Source of the DNA: Gloeothece verrucosa PCC 7822
GTDB taxonomy: Bacteria > Cyanobacteriota > Cyanobacteriia > Cyanobacteriales > Microcystaceae
Length of the DNA: 64,000 bases
Reading direction: 5' to 3'
Assembly (NCBI RefSeq): GCF_000147335.1
Contig: NC_014533.1
Coordinates: forward strand, 744,001-808,000
Shown here: positions 38,621-47,868 of the stretch, piece by piece
How positions within the stretch are numbered: the first letter of the stretch is position 1
Layout of the letters: each line of letters opens with the position of its first letter
Notes under the pieces: generated by a model
The model's database searches: none
The model's input: the letters and a program-made list of their open reading frames with translations, nothing else
What the model was told of the DNA's origin: nothing
Position numbers and translations under genes: made by a program

Positions 38621-38748
38621 ATAAGGGAATAGGCGGTACTCCGCGCTCCTTCGTCGCTTGTCCGTGCCGGACAGGGAACAGGCAATAGTATTTCATCTTG
38701 TTTCTTTTTCCTATTTTGTTTTACCTAGTAAGGGAAAAATAAAAAGAC
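38621..38748. other. short gap with repeat-type sequence
   Basis: Contains hairpin TGTCCG-TGC-CGGACA (38660-38674) followed by GGGAACAGG, a short phrase that recurs in tandem within the repeat at 41977-42002. Typical of dispersed cyanobacterial intergenic repeats. Confidence 0.35.
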
Positions 38749-41148
38749 ATGGTTAAGTTTATCAATCAATCTCAAGCTTTTGGTTGTCCAGGGGTTGCTC
38801 CTAGATGGACGCATGGGAATAAAGACGGAATTGGAACGGCTCTTTTTAGCGCTAGTCGTGTCTGGTTTACAATTTGGAACGGCATAATAACAGAAGTTTA
38901 TTACCCGACAATTGATCGTCCACAAATACGAGATTTACAATACCTTATTAGTGACAATCAAAGCTTTTTTCAAGAAGAAAAGCGCGATCTCCATTCAAAA
39001 ATAGAAAGAATCTGGGATCATGGGTTAGGATATCGCATTTTAAATCACGATCCTCAAGAACGTTACACGATTATCAAAGAAGTCATTAGCGATCCTCAAC
39101 TTTCTTGTATTTTGCAGCACACCCAATTAGTCGGTGAACCTTCTATTGTCTCCAAACTTCACTTATATGCTCTATGTTCTCCTCATTTAAATGTTGGGGG
39201 CAAGGACAATAATGCTCATATTATTGAAGTAGCCGGACAGAAAATATTGGTAGCCGAAAAAGATGATACTTGGTTAGCATTAGGAGCAACAATTCCTTTT
39301 ACTAAATTATCTTGTGGTTATGTAGGAGAAAGCGATGGTTGGACAGACCTTCAAGATAATTGTCAGATGGATTGGGAATTTTCTCAAGCCTTAAATGGCA
39401 ATGTAGCCTTAATGGGAAAACTCGCTCTAAACCCGGAAAATAAATTTACTTTAGGTCTAGCTTTTGGGAACAGTTTGCATAATGCTATTTCTACTTTATT
39501 TCAATCTTTAGAAATCCCCTTTTGTCAACAAAAATCGACTTATCAAAAGCAATGGCAAGAGAAAAATAAAAATATTATTTCTCTAAAACAAAAATCTGGC
39601 GATCAGGGTAATCTTTATCAAAGTAGTGTTAGTCTTTTATTAGCTCATGAAGATAAATCCTATCCAGGTGCTATTATTGCCTCTCTTTCTATTCCTTGGG
39701 GTGAAGCAAGAGACGATCAAAGTCCCGGAGGATATCACCTTGTTTGGACTAGAGATATGGTTAGCAGTGCCATTGGTTTGATGGCCGCAGGAGATCACCA
39801 AACTGCCCGGCGAGCGCTTATTTATTTGGCAACAAATCAAGAAGAAAACGGAGGTTTTGCCCAAAATTTCTGGATTAATGGCACTCCTTACTGGCAAGGA
39901 ATTCAATTAGATGAGGTGGCTTTTCCGATTATATTGGCTTGGAAACTTCATACTCAAAAACTTATCTCAAATTTTGACATTTATCCTATGGTAATACGAG
40001 CCGCAAAATTTCTAGTACATCACGGTCCGGTTACTCAACAAGAGCGCTGGGAAGAAACCAGTGGTTTTTCTCCTTTTACTCTCGCTTCTAATATTGCGGC
40101 CTTAATTTGTGCCGGAGCCTTGGCTCGGGAGCGAAATGACTCGACAACGGCTCAATTTTTGGAAGAATACGCAGATTTCCTAGAAAGTCATCTAGAAACT
40201 TGGACGGTAACTACAGAAGGAACTCTAGTTCCCGATATTAAACGCCATTATATTCGCATTACTCCGGCTAGTGTTGATGATCCCTGTCCGAATGAAAACC
40301 CGAATGAGGGAATTTTATCAATTGCTAATCAACCTCCCGGTCAAAAAAGTGAATTTCCGGCTAAAGAAATTGTAGCTACTGGTTTTTTACAATTAGTGCG
40401 TTTTGGGATTCGTAAACCAGATGATCCGATTATTGTGGATTCTGTTAAAGTGATTGATGCTGTTTTAAAAGTAGATACTCTCTTTGGCCCTTGCTGGCAT
40501 CGCTATAATCATGATGGTTATGGACAAAGACCAGATGGTCAACCTTATCAAGGTTGGGGTAAAGGTCGCGCTTGGCCTTTACTTACTGGAGAGCGAGGAC
40601 ATTATGAATTGATGAGGGGAAATGATGTCACTCCCTATATTAAGGCGATGGAAGGATTTGCGACTGATACAGGATTACTACCAGAGCAAGTTTGGGACGA
40701 ACCGGATCGTCCTGAGATTAATATGTTTTTAGGCAAATCCACCGGCTCTGCTATGCCTTTGATGTGGGCCCATTCTGAATATATTAAGCTATTGCGTTCA
40801 ACTGAAGATGGTCAGGTGTTTGACTGGATTCCTGAAGTAGCTGAACGTTATTTAGGTAATCGCAATTCCTGTAAAAATCTTGAAATTTGGAAATTTAACC
40901 GACAGGTAAAACAAGTTAAACCAGGCTGGACTTTAAGAATACAAGCACTTGCTCCTTTTCAATTACATTGGTCACAAGATAATTGGCAAACGGTTCATAA
41001 TTTTCAATCTACTTGCACTTCGGTAGATGTCTATTATGTAAATATTCCTGTAAATGCCGAGCAGAAAGCACCTATCTATTTTACCTTTCTTTGGACAGAG
41101 GGTAATCAATGGGAAAACAAAAATTATCAAGTTGAAATATGGCATTAA
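38749..41148 (+). CDS. GH15 glucoamylase-like
   Basis: Releases glucose from alpha-glucans. 799 residues: an N-terminal beta-sandwich (glucodextranase-N type, about 1-270: APRWTHGNKDGIGTALFSASRVWFT), then an (alpha/alpha)6 barrel with YHLVWTRDMVSSAIGLMAAGD, catalytic region RWEETSGFSPFTLASNIAAL and second Glu in GLLPEQVWDEPDRPE, and a short C-terminal domain. No signal peptide, so cytosolic glycogen or oligosaccharides are likely substrates. Followed by a hydrolase gene that overlaps it. Confidence 0.9.
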   Translation: MVKFINQSQAFGCPGVAPRWTHGNKDGIGTALFSASRVWFTIWNGIITEVYYPTIDRPQIRDLQYLISDNQSFFQEEKRDLHSKIERIWDHGLGYRILNHDPQERYTIIKEVISDPQLSCILQHTQLVGEPSIVSKLHLYALCSPHLNVGGKDNNAHIIEVAGQKILVAEKDDTWLALGATIPFTKLSCGYVGESDGWTDLQDNCQMDWEFSQALNGNVALMGKLALNPENKFTLGLAFGNSLHNAISTLFQSLEIPFCQQKSTYQKQWQEKNKNIISLKQKSGDQGNLYQSSVSLLLAHEDKSYPGAIIASLSIPWGEARDDQSPGGYHLVWTRDMVSSAIGLMAAGDHQTARRALIYLATNQEENGGFAQNFWINGTPYWQGIQLDEVAFPIILAWKLHTQKLISNFDIYPMVIRAAKFLVHHGPVTQQERWEETSGFSPFTLASNIAALICAGALARERNDSTTAQFLEEYADFLESHLETWTVTTEGTLVPDIKRHYIRITPASVDDPCPNENPNEGILSIANQPPGQKSEFPAKEIVATGFLQLVRFGIRKPDDPIIVDSVKVIDAVLKVDTLFGPCWHRYNHDGYGQRPDGQPYQGWGKGRAWPLLTGERGHYELMRGNDVTPYIKAMEGFATDTGLLPEQVWDEPDRPEINMFLGKSTGSAMPLMWAHSEYIKLLRSTEDGQVFDWIPEVAERYLGNRNSCKNLEIWKFNRQVKQVKPGWTLRIQALAPFQLHWSQDNWQTVHNFQSTCTSVDVYYVNIPVNAEQKAPIYFTFLWTEGNQWENKNYQVEIWH

Positions 41149-41930
41149 TTAATAACCATCAACCTTATTTTTTTGCTCCTAATCCTCTTAAAAAAAACGC
41201 TCCCTTATTTGTATTTCTGCCGGGAATGGATGAAACGGCTAAGGAACTAATGAAAATTCAAATAGGGGATTTAGAAACAGTATTTGATGTTCGTTGTTTT
41301 GTTATTCCTGCCGACAATTTAACCGACTGGGAGCATCTTAGTTCTCAAGCGATCAAACTTACTCGCTCTGAACTTGAGCAAAAACCACAAGCAACAGTTT
41401 ATCTCTGTGGAGAATCTTTTGGTGGCTGTCTAGCTCTAAAAATTTTACAGCAAGAACCTGAGTTATTTGATCGTATAATTCTCATCAATCCTGCTTCATC
41501 ATTTCATCGAGTTCCTTGGCTAAATTTAGGCTCTTATTTACTTCCTTGGACTCCTAAAATTATCTATGATCTCTCTTCGATTTTAACAGTACCTTGTCTT
41601 GCTCCTTTAAATCGCTTGTCTTCCCAAAGTCGCCAAGCCTTATTAAAAGCTACTCGCTCCGCTCCTAAAGCTACTGCCGCTAAAAGATTGGCACTTTTGC
41701 GAGAATTTAGGGTTTCAGAAAATCAACTTCAAAAGATAACAAAACCTGTATTATTAATTGCTAGTAAAGGTGATCTTATTTTACCCTCCTTATCTGAAAT
41801 TAAGCGACTAGCTCCATATTTTAAGGATGTTAAGACTATTACTCTACCTAATAGTGGCCATGCCTGTTTAGCTCAAACTAATGTTAATTTGCGCTTACTT
41901 TTACAAAAAGCAGAATTTTTACCTGAGTAA
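41139..41930 (+). CDS. alpha/beta hydrolase
   Basis: 263 residues. Nucleophile elbow CGESFGGCLAL (Ser about residue 91), Asp in ASKGDLILPSLSE and His in LPNSGHACLAQTN complete the triad. Substrate unknown. Start ATG 41139 overlaps the glucoamylase stop by 10 bases. Confidence 0.82.
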   Translation: MALINNHQPYFFAPNPLKKNAPLFVFLPGMDETAKELMKIQIGDLETVFDVRCFVIPADNLTDWEHLSSQAIKLTRSELEQKPQATVYLCGESFGGCLALKILQQEPELFDRIILINPASSFHRVPWLNLGSYLLPWTPKIIYDLSSILTVPCLAPLNRLSSQSRQALLKATRSAPKATAAKRLALLREFRVSENQLQKITKPVLLIASKGDLILPSLSEIKRLAPYFKDVKTITLPNSGHACLAQTNVNLRLLLQKAEFLPE

Positions 41931-41940
41931 ACTAAAGTTA

Positions 41941-42065
41941 GTAAGTGGTCGGACATAAGTAAAGTTAACTGTGTGAACAGGGAACAGGGAACAGGGAACA
42001 GGAAAGGCTTTTAAGGCTTTTACATTTCTTAACATCATGAACTTTATTTATGTCCAGGTACTTAC
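41941..42065. repeat. MITE-like 125-base element
   Basis: Ends are imperfect inverted repeats: GTAAGTGGTCGGACATAAGT at the left and, on the other strand, GTAAGTACCTGGACATAAAT at the right; both continue AAAGTT. The middle holds three tandem GGGAACA units. No coding capacity. A solo copy of the end lies at 7239-7262. The size and build are those of a miniature element mobilised by a transposase elsewhere. Confidence 0.7.
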
Positions 42066-42115
42066 AATTGAGAAAGTAAAGTGATGCGTCGGGAGACGCA
42101 TCCTACATATTAATT

Positions 42116-42558
42116 TTAACTTAAAGCTAAAAGTTTACCCATTGATTGAGGAATAATCACATTATCAATGACATGAATAACACCGTTATCTGCTTTGATA
42201 TCAGCGTTAATGACTTTAGCTTCATTGATGTGAATACTATCATCTAAAACTTTAATTTTTACCGATGAACCTTCTGAAGTTTCCAAAGAATCATTTTGAG
42301 CTATATCTTTTGCCATAATTATTTGATTAGGGACAATATGATATCTCAAAAGAGTGATTAAATCAGGAATATTTTCCAACAAGGTTTCTACTGTTCCTGA
42401 TGGTAACTTAGAAAAGGCTTCATCTGTTGGAGCGAAAACAGTAAAAGGACAAAAGTACCTTCGGTTTTTAAAGCTTGTGCCATACTAGCCGCATTAACCA
42501 AATCTACTAAAGTAGTAAAACAACCGGCATTGATAGCAGTATCTAACACATCTGGCAT
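42116..42558 (-). pseudogene. fasciclin-domain protein, one frameshift
   Basis: A fasciclin (FAS1) protein of about 147 residues in two frames: PDVLDTAINAGCFTTLVDLVNAA..ALKTEG, then FTVFAPTDEAFSKLPSGTVETLL..DLITLLRYHIV and VIHVIDNVIIPQS to the end. The frame changes near 42449, where one C of an expected GGACC on the + strand seems lost. ATG 42558 has AAGGAGA before it. Without the lost base this would be a normal single-domain cyanobacterial FAS1 protein. Confidence 0.8.
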
Positions 42559-42603
42559 AATAATCTCCTTATTTTAAAATAATTTTGGGGCTACTGTCAT
42601 CTT

Positions 42604-42936
42604 TTAAGCTTTTTCAGTAGCTGGAGTCACATCAACAAGCTTGGGAGCTTTTTGATGGGGGGGAAGTTGGATAGATTGTTCAATTGATGGTCCTCTATGG
42701 TAATCTAGGTCATCTAATGGAACAAAATTACCTGTATCTAAAGAACGCTGAAGAGCATTAACAATACGAATGTCATTTAACCCTTCTATTCCCGAAGGTT
42801 CAGGATCTTTATTTTGCAAAATACAGTCGGAAAAATAAAGCAGTTCAGCCGCTAATTGATCGCCAGATTTAAAAGAGCGTTCCTGCATTTTCCCTTCCCG
42901 TGTGAGATAATGCTTAATTTCTCCTTTCCAGGGATA
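42604..42936 (-). pseudogene. Gfo/Idh/MocA oxidoreductase, C-terminal fragment
   Basis: The frame runs from the IS border: YPWKGEIKHYLTREGKMQ, then SGDQLAAELLYFSDCILQNKDPEPSG and DIRIVNALQRSLDTGN. This is the end of a Gfo/Idh/MocA-type sugar oxidoreductase of usual length about 380 residues; the Rossmann half is absent. The missing part is not found beyond the right end of the IS, so more than a simple insertion took place. Confidence 0.75.
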
Positions 42937-44237
42937 AGGGTTCTTCCGTACTTACTGTGCTAAACTATTAGAAATAAATTCTAGTTTTTTGTTTAAAAAC
43001 TTAAAGATGAAGAGATTAATGACCCAACTATTAAATTTACCAGGGGTTATAGTGGAAGATATCACTGATGCAGAAAATACTTTAATTTTATCAGTAAGAA
43101 AAGCTTCAAAAACGGCAAAATGCCCTCGTTGTGGTCACAAGAGCCATCGTCTTCATCAAAATAACAAATATGCGCGTTAAAGATTTACCAATAGGGAATA
43201 AAGAAGTAATTTTAAGAGTAAATCGTCGTAGATTTAAATGTGATAACTGTAAAAAACCCTTTAGTGAAATTTTAGACTTTGTAGGAACTAAGAAAAATTT
43301 CACTTATAGATATGCCGAAAATATTACAAAGCAAGTTATTCATAGTGATATTAAGAATGTTGCCAAAAACAACAAATTAACTCCCGAAGAAGTTGAAACA
43401 ATGGTTATGAGTATTGCTTTAAATATTATTCCAATTAATCTTGACTCCTTGCAGCGATTAGGAATAGATGAAATAAGTTTAGTTAAAGGGCAAGGCAAAT
43501 TTATAGTAGTTTTAGTGGATTTAGATACACATAAATTATTAGGTTTAGTTTCAAAACGAACCCAATCAGAGATCAAAAAAGTGATGCTAGAATTTGGAGA
43601 AAAAGTTTTAGCTCAAATTAAAGAAGTAAGTATGGACATGACCGGTAACTATAAATCATTAATTAAAAAGCTATGTCCAAATGCTGATATAACTATAGAT
43701 AGATTTCATGTAATGAAAATCGTTCAAGAAGAACTTAACCAAGCCAGGATTGGCCAAAAAAAAGTAGCTGAATCCTTAAATATTAAAAAGAGAGCTTCTT
43801 TGTTTAACAGTTTAAAAGGAAGTAAATATATATTATTAAAAGGAGAAAAAGACTTATCTAATAAACAAAAAGAAAAGCTGGAACAAATCAAAGAAGCCTC
43901 TCCACAGATAGCTATTATGCACGAGTTAAAAGAAGAATTTCATTTAATATTTGAGAAAAGCAAAAATTTAGGAGAAGGGACATTAAAATTAATAGATTGG
44001 TTAAAAAAAGCCGAACATTACTATAGAAAGAGCGTCAAAACCATAAAACGTTGGTTTGGAGAAATTGTTGGATATTTTGAAAAAAGAACAACTTCGGCTA
44101 TAGTAGAAGGGATTAATAATAAATTAAAATTATTAAAGCGTTGTGGATTTGGATTTAGAAATTTTAAAAACTTTGAAATACGAGCTTTACGGGGGCATTA
44201 TCCTAATAGTTTAGCACAGTAAGTACGGAAGAACCCT
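42937..44237 (+). mobile_element. ISL3-family insertion sequence
   Basis: 1301 bases bounded by perfect 35-base inverted repeats (42937-42971 and 44203-44237; each begins AGGGTTCTTCCGTACTTACT). Encodes one frameshifted ISL3 transposase. The 8-base flanks CAGGGATA and AAATATAG do not match, so no target duplication remains. Confidence 0.9.
43019..44222 (+). pseudogene. ISL3 transposase, frameshifted
   Basis: The N-terminal zinc-finger part (TQLLNLPGVIVEDI, CPRCGHKSHRLHQNN) ends at 43180. The rest resumes in another frame from about 43165: VKDLPIGNKEVILRVNRRRFKCDNCKKPF, then the DDE core with LGIDEISLVKGQG, DMTGNYKSLIKKLCPNADITIDRFHVMK and the final YFEKRTTSAIVEGINNKLKLLKRCGFGFRNF. Frame is lost by one base in AATAACAAATATGCGCG. 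The perfect inverted ends suggest a recent arrival, so the shift is new, an error, or a slippage site. Confidence 0.85.
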
Positions 44238-44539
44238 AAATATAGATGTTTTAAAGTATAAGAAAAAGCTTATATTTTACGGAAAAATTTGTGCTTAATA
44301 GATGCTTTGAGTAGGCCAAATTTAATTATAGTCAATCATTGAAAGAACTCACCAAGTCAAAAGAAACCTAAGAACTTAATATTTATTCACAATCGTTAAT
44401 TTTATTGATGTCAAACTAAACCCAATAACTATAACTTAAAGTAGATGAGCCGATTCGGATATATTTTTAAAATCAACCTGTTAATAGATTTTGACTTGTT
44501 CAACTGATTACTGTAAACTCAAGTTAAGCCAAAAAAGAC
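44238..44539. other. gene-free gap right of the ISL3 element
   Basis: AT-rich. It has ATATAGATGTTTTAAAG (44239-44255), related to the recurrent motif. The missing half of the Gfo/Idh gene is not here. Confidence 0.35.
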
Positions 44540-45352
44540 ATGAGTTATTCTCCTTATTTACTTAAAGATCAAAAAGCCTTAGTGACAGGTGCTAGTTCAG
44601 GCATTGGTGAAGCAGTTGCCCGTCATTTAGCTAGAGCAGGTGCATCAGTCGTTGTCAACTATCATTCCGATGCTGAAAGTGCCCAGAAAATTGTCGCCGA
44701 TATCTGCAATGAAGGGGGAGAAGCGATCGCTATAGGTGCAAATGTTGCATCTGAAGATGAAGTTTTGGCCATGTTTGAGCAAATGTATCAACAGTTTGGC
44801 GGGATTGATATTTTAGTTAATAATGCAGGAATTCAAAAAGATGCCGCTTTTGTTGACATGAGTCTTCATGATTGGAATTTAGTTATAAATGTTAACTTAA
44901 CAGGACAATTTTTGTGTGCTAAAGAAGCGGCTAAAGAATTTTTAAAACGAGGAGTCAAGCCGAATATATCAAGTGCAGCCGGTAAAATTATTTGTATTAG
45001 TTCTGTGCATGAGGTCATCCCCTGGTCCGGTCATGTCAATTACGCTTCTAGTAAAGGGGGAATTGACATGATGATGAAAAGCATTGCTCAGGAACTTGCT
45101 CCCCATAAAATACGAGTTAATAGTATTGCTCCAGGCGCTATTAAAACACCCATTAATAAAAATGCTTGGGATACCCCACAAGCTGAAGCTAAATTATTAG
45201 AATTAATTCCTCAAGGAAGAGTAGGAGAACCAGATGATATTGGTAAAGCGGCTGTATGGCTCGCTAGTGATGATTCTGACTATGTTAATGGTACTACTAT
45301 CTATGTGGATGGTGGTATGACATTGTATCCAGGTTTTGCTCATGGAGGTTAA
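44540..45352 (+). CDS. short-chain dehydrogenase (glucose 1-dehydrogenase-like)
   Basis: 270 residues: VTGASSGIGEAVARHLARAGASVVVNYHS, NNAGIQKDAAF, catalytic ISSVHEVIPWSGHVNYASSKGG (Ser, Tyr, Lys) and the C-terminal VNGTTIYVDGGMTLYPGFAHGG. These resemble bacterial glucose 1-dehydrogenases that give gluconolactone. Fits the gluconolactonase upstream in the island. Followed by a VOC gene five bases later. Confidence 0.87.
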   Translation: MSYSPYLLKDQKALVTGASSGIGEAVARHLARAGASVVVNYHSDAESAQKIVADICNEGGEAIAIGANVASEDEVLAMFEQMYQQFGGIDILVNNAGIQKDAAFVDMSLHDWNLVINVNLTGQFLCAKEAAKEFLKRGVKPNISSAAGKIICISSVHEVIPWSGHVNYASSKGGIDMMMKSIAQELAPHKIRVNSIAPGAIKTPINKNAWDTPQAEAKLLELIPQGRVGEPDDIGKAAVWLASDDSDYVNGTTIYVDGGMTLYPGFAHGG

Positions 45353-45356
45353 AACG

Positions 45357-45905
45357 ATGACAGTAAAATCTTTTAAATTTAAAGACCCTGATGGTCACGA
45401 TTTAGAATTAATTTGGTTTCCTCCTGATAAAGGAAAAAAGAAATGGCATGAGCAAAATGAACAATTATTTTTAGGAATCGATCACACGGCAATAGCGGTT
45501 TCTAATACAGAGCAAAGCCTTAAATTTTATCAGGAACTATTGGGTTTAAAAATTAAAGAAAGTAGTTTAAATACAGGAAAAACTCAAGCTGATCTTGACG
45601 GTTTACCTCATGCTGTAGTCCGAATTACCAGTTTAAGTACAACTGAAAAAGGTATGGGGATTGAACTCCTCGATTATATTAAGCCTTCTGAGGGTCGTTC
45701 TCGACCCAAAAATTGGACAAGTACCGTTCTTGCTAATCTTCAAATAGAACTTGTTGTTAATAATATTCAAGACATTGTAAAAGAACTCCAGAATAACGGT
45801 GTAAAATTCATTTCATCTCATCTAGTCCAGTTAAAAAATACTTCTAAACAAGCTTGTTTAATCCCAGACCCTGATGGACACGTATTATTATTTATAGAGG
45901 AATAA
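45357..45905 (+). CDS. VOC/glyoxalase-family protein with partial first domain
   Basis: 183 residues. It begins with KFKDPDGHDLELIWFPP, which looks like the last strand of one VOC domain, then a complete VOC domain (LGIDHTAIAVSNTEQSLKFYQELLGLKI to PDPDGHVLLFIEE). ATG 45357 has GGAGG nine bases before, inside the end of the SDR gene. A two-domain ancestor that lost most of its first domain would explain this. Substrate unknown. Confidence 0.75.
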   Translation: MTVKSFKFKDPDGHDLELIWFPPDKGKKKWHEQNEQLFLGIDHTAIAVSNTEQSLKFYQELLGLKIKESSLNTGKTQADLDGLPHAVVRITSLSTTEKGMGIELLDYIKPSEGRSRPKNWTSTVLANLQIELVVNNIQDIVKELQNNGVKFISSHLVQLKNTSKQACLIPDPDGHVLLFIEE

Positions 45906-45912
45906 AAATACT

Positions 45913-46256
45913 ATGTTAAATTTACGTCTTAATGATGTTAATTTACCTTATCCAGTCCCATCCATCCTATTATCGTTCAGTTTGTTATAGCGATGGTTTT
46001 ATTTGCTTTTTTCTGTGATATTATTGGGTATTTCTGGAAGCAAAATTATCTTTTTGAAGTCGGATTTTGGAATATGATTGTGGCTTCAATTACGATTTTT
46101 TTAGCGGTGATCTTTGGGCAGTTTGAAGCTGGGCTTGCTCAACCTTATCAAGCCGCTCAACAAACGTTAAATATCCATACTTTTACGGGTTGGATACTAT
46201 CAGCTATTGTAGTAGGAATTACCGCAGCTAATGTCCGATCCATTGTCCCTAATTGA
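45913..46256 (+). pseudogene. DUF2231 membrane protein, frameshifted and cut at its 3' end
   Basis: LNLRLNDVNLPYPVP starts in one frame; one missing C near 45957-45959 (CCCA for CCCCA) moves to the second frame, which reads VIAMVLFAFFCDIIGYFWKQ and HTFTGWILSAIVVGITA. The family match ends near 46222, where the phage-type gene begins. The DUF2231 gene is therefore cut by the border of the mobile region. Confidence 0.75.
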
Positions 46257-47142
46257 ACGTTACAATTCTATTCTCTCTCAAGCCGAAGATAGGATTATAG
46301 AACGCATTAATCGCGCTCTGGCTGAAGCCTTTGTGCAATTAGAGCGAGAGCTTAGAATTAAGTATCCGAAGATTCAAGAGAACGGGAGCTTAACGGCGGC
46401 CAATAGAAAGCTTTTGCTGTTGAATGAGCTTAAAGGTTTGCTCGATATAGTCGGTAATACGAGCCGATACAGCCAACTGTTTGAGGAGCTACTAAAAACT
46501 GCCAATGAACAGGGCGTTAGTTTGGCGGGAAAATTTTCCCGCCTTATGGAAGGAGACGATTTTGTTCAGGCAACTGCTAAAGTGCCCATAGAGGCTCTTA
46601 AATACGCTGTAGAGGAACAGATTAGGTATTTGGGGAAATATGGAGATGAATTTGCCAATAAAGCCAGCGCGATTATCGAGCAGGGCATTATCCAAGGCTG
46701 GCATCCTTCTAGGATTGCGCCTTATTTGCGGCGAGAGCTAGGTGTGACTAAGGTTAGAGCCGAAATGATTGCTCGGACTGCTAGTTTATCAGCGTTTAAT
46801 AGTGCCCTTAAACAGCATTTTTTAGCAAATAATATCCGTTTTGCCCAGTTTCAGGCGACAGTTGATGATAGAGTATGTCCGTACTGCTCGGCACGAAATG
46901 GAAATGTTTACCGCATAGAGGAAATAAGAATTCCTTGCCACCCTCAATGTAGATGTGTGGCGATGCCCTGGAAAGCCGATTGGCAAGAACAGGGCTTGAC
47001 AAATGATGATTGGCACAGGCGATCACACGAACAAGGGATCGCGGAGCTTCGAGCAACAGGAAAAGAGCCGAACTACGGGCTTTCACCCTTCGAAAAAGCG
47101 GCGGGACTGGAGAAACCCCCAGTCCCGATATGGACTCCTTAA
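46231..47142 (+). CDS. phage minor head protein (SPP1 gp7/Mu F-like)
   Basis: 303 residues. The C-terminal half holds the family domain: GWHPSRIAPYLRRELGVTKVRAEMIARTA, then DDRVCPYCSARNGNVYRIEEI and CHPQCRCVAMPW with Cys/His pairs. Such proteins sit inside phage heads and accompany portal and terminase genes, which are absent here. It begins directly at the border of the DUF2231 fragment and has no clear ribosome binding site. Confidence 0.85.
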   Translation: MSDPLSLIERYNSILSQAEDRIIERINRALAEAFVQLERELRIKYPKIQENGSLTAANRKLLLLNELKGLLDIVGNTSRYSQLFEELLKTANEQGVSLAGKFSRLMEGDDFVQATAKVPIEALKYAVEEQIRYLGKYGDEFANKASAIIEQGIIQGWHPSRIAPYLRRELGVTKVRAEMIARTASLSAFNSALKQHFLANNIRFAQFQATVDDRVCPYCSARNGNVYRIEEIRIPCHPQCRCVAMPWKADWQEQGLTNDDWHRRSHEQGIAELRATGKEPNYGLSPFEKAAGLEKPPVPIWTP

Positions 47143-47156
47143 AACTGATAAGTTAA

Positions 47157-47585
47157 CTAAAAAAGTGAAGCCGCCAATAAATTAAGCCTTTTTCTTGTGC
47201 TGTCATCAAATATCATCCAACATTCATCAATATCCTCAGATGGGTATTGTTCGAAAATTGTTTTAAGTTCTTCGGCCGTTTGAGCTTGTTCAAGTTTTTC
47301 CAACAAAGGAGTTAGATCAGTTCCCGTATGAAATTTATAAAATGCCAGTTGATCTTCTTGTCCATGAGGGAAGTTAAAAATAGTGGCAGCCTCAGATGAC
47401 AAAAGCTTTTTAATTTCCTCTTTTTTTGAGGCATCTTTTAGCCGAAGGATAATATTAGTGTAATTATCAGAATAACCTGAAATGACTATTTCTCCATAAG
47501 GTGCGACCATTCTGGCGGCTTTAACCAAATCGAAAAAGGGGAAATAAATGTCTAATCCAACGGGTTTGTTTTCTGAATTCATCAT
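47157..47585 (-). CDS. hypothetical protein
   Basis: 142 residues, acidic, alpha/beta by composition (LDIYFPFFDLVKAARMVAPYGEIVISGYSD; EQYPSEDIDECWMIFDDSTRKR). No family recognised. AAGGAAG precedes the start. It lies downstream of the small two-gene cassette and a hairpin. Confidence 0.5.
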   Translation of the reverse strand: MMNSENKPVGLDIYFPFFDLVKAARMVAPYGEIVISGYSDNYTNIILRLKDASKKEEIKKLLSSEAATIFNFPHGQEDQLAFYKFHTGTDLTPLLEKLEQAQTAEELKTIFEQYPSEDIDECWMIFDDSTRKRLNLLAASLF

Positions 47586-47613
47586 AAGTAAGCTTCCTTG
47601 TGTTGAGTTAGTC

Positions 47614-47632
47614 CCCTGGACTAACCAGGGGG
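47614..47632. terminator. hairpin at the 3' end of cassette copy 1
   Basis: CCCCTGG-ACTAA-CCAGGGG. A similar hairpin, CCCTGGC-AGT-GCCAGGG, lies at the matching point of cassette copy 2 (60514-60530), beside the tnpB gene. It may be a terminator or the remains of an IS200/IS605 left end. Confidence 0.45.
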
Positions 47633-47638
47633 TGAAAA

Positions 47639-47866
47639 TTAATTATTTTCTTGAGATTGTTTCGACCAATAGACCCGTTTATCGCGTTTTATGGACTCAA
47701 TGGCGTGATCAAGTCTACTTTCAATCTCTTGAACAGTTTCGAGATAAGCCTCGACCGAACCCGAAGATTGAAGAACGTCATAATTGATCGCTTTGTTGAG
47801 CGTTTTGACAAGCGACAACACTAGGGCGAGTTCGTCGTCATGTTGAGTAAATGGGTAAAAATCCAT
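47639..47866 (-). CDS. small cassette protein A, copy 1
   Basis: 75 residues (FYPFTQHDDELALVLSLVKTLNKA, YLETVQEIESRLDHAIESIKR), mostly helical and probably a small bundle. Its second copy is at 60544. ATG 47866 starts two bases after the TAG of the upstream gene and uses GGGAGG inside that gene, so the two are translated together. Function unknown. Confidence 0.65.
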   Translation of the reverse strand: MDFYPFTQHDDELALVLSLVKTLNKAINYDVLQSSGSVEAYLETVQEIESRLDHAIESIKRDKRVYWSKQSQENN

Positions 47867-47868
47867 GA

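Noticed and set aside
41977..42002. Tandem GGGAACA units as a possible CRISPR or iteron array
   Set aside because: Units are only seven bases without spacers, and lie inside a MITE-like element.
46492..47086. Minus-strand frames over the minor head gene
   Set aside because: Shadows of a conserved phage gene.
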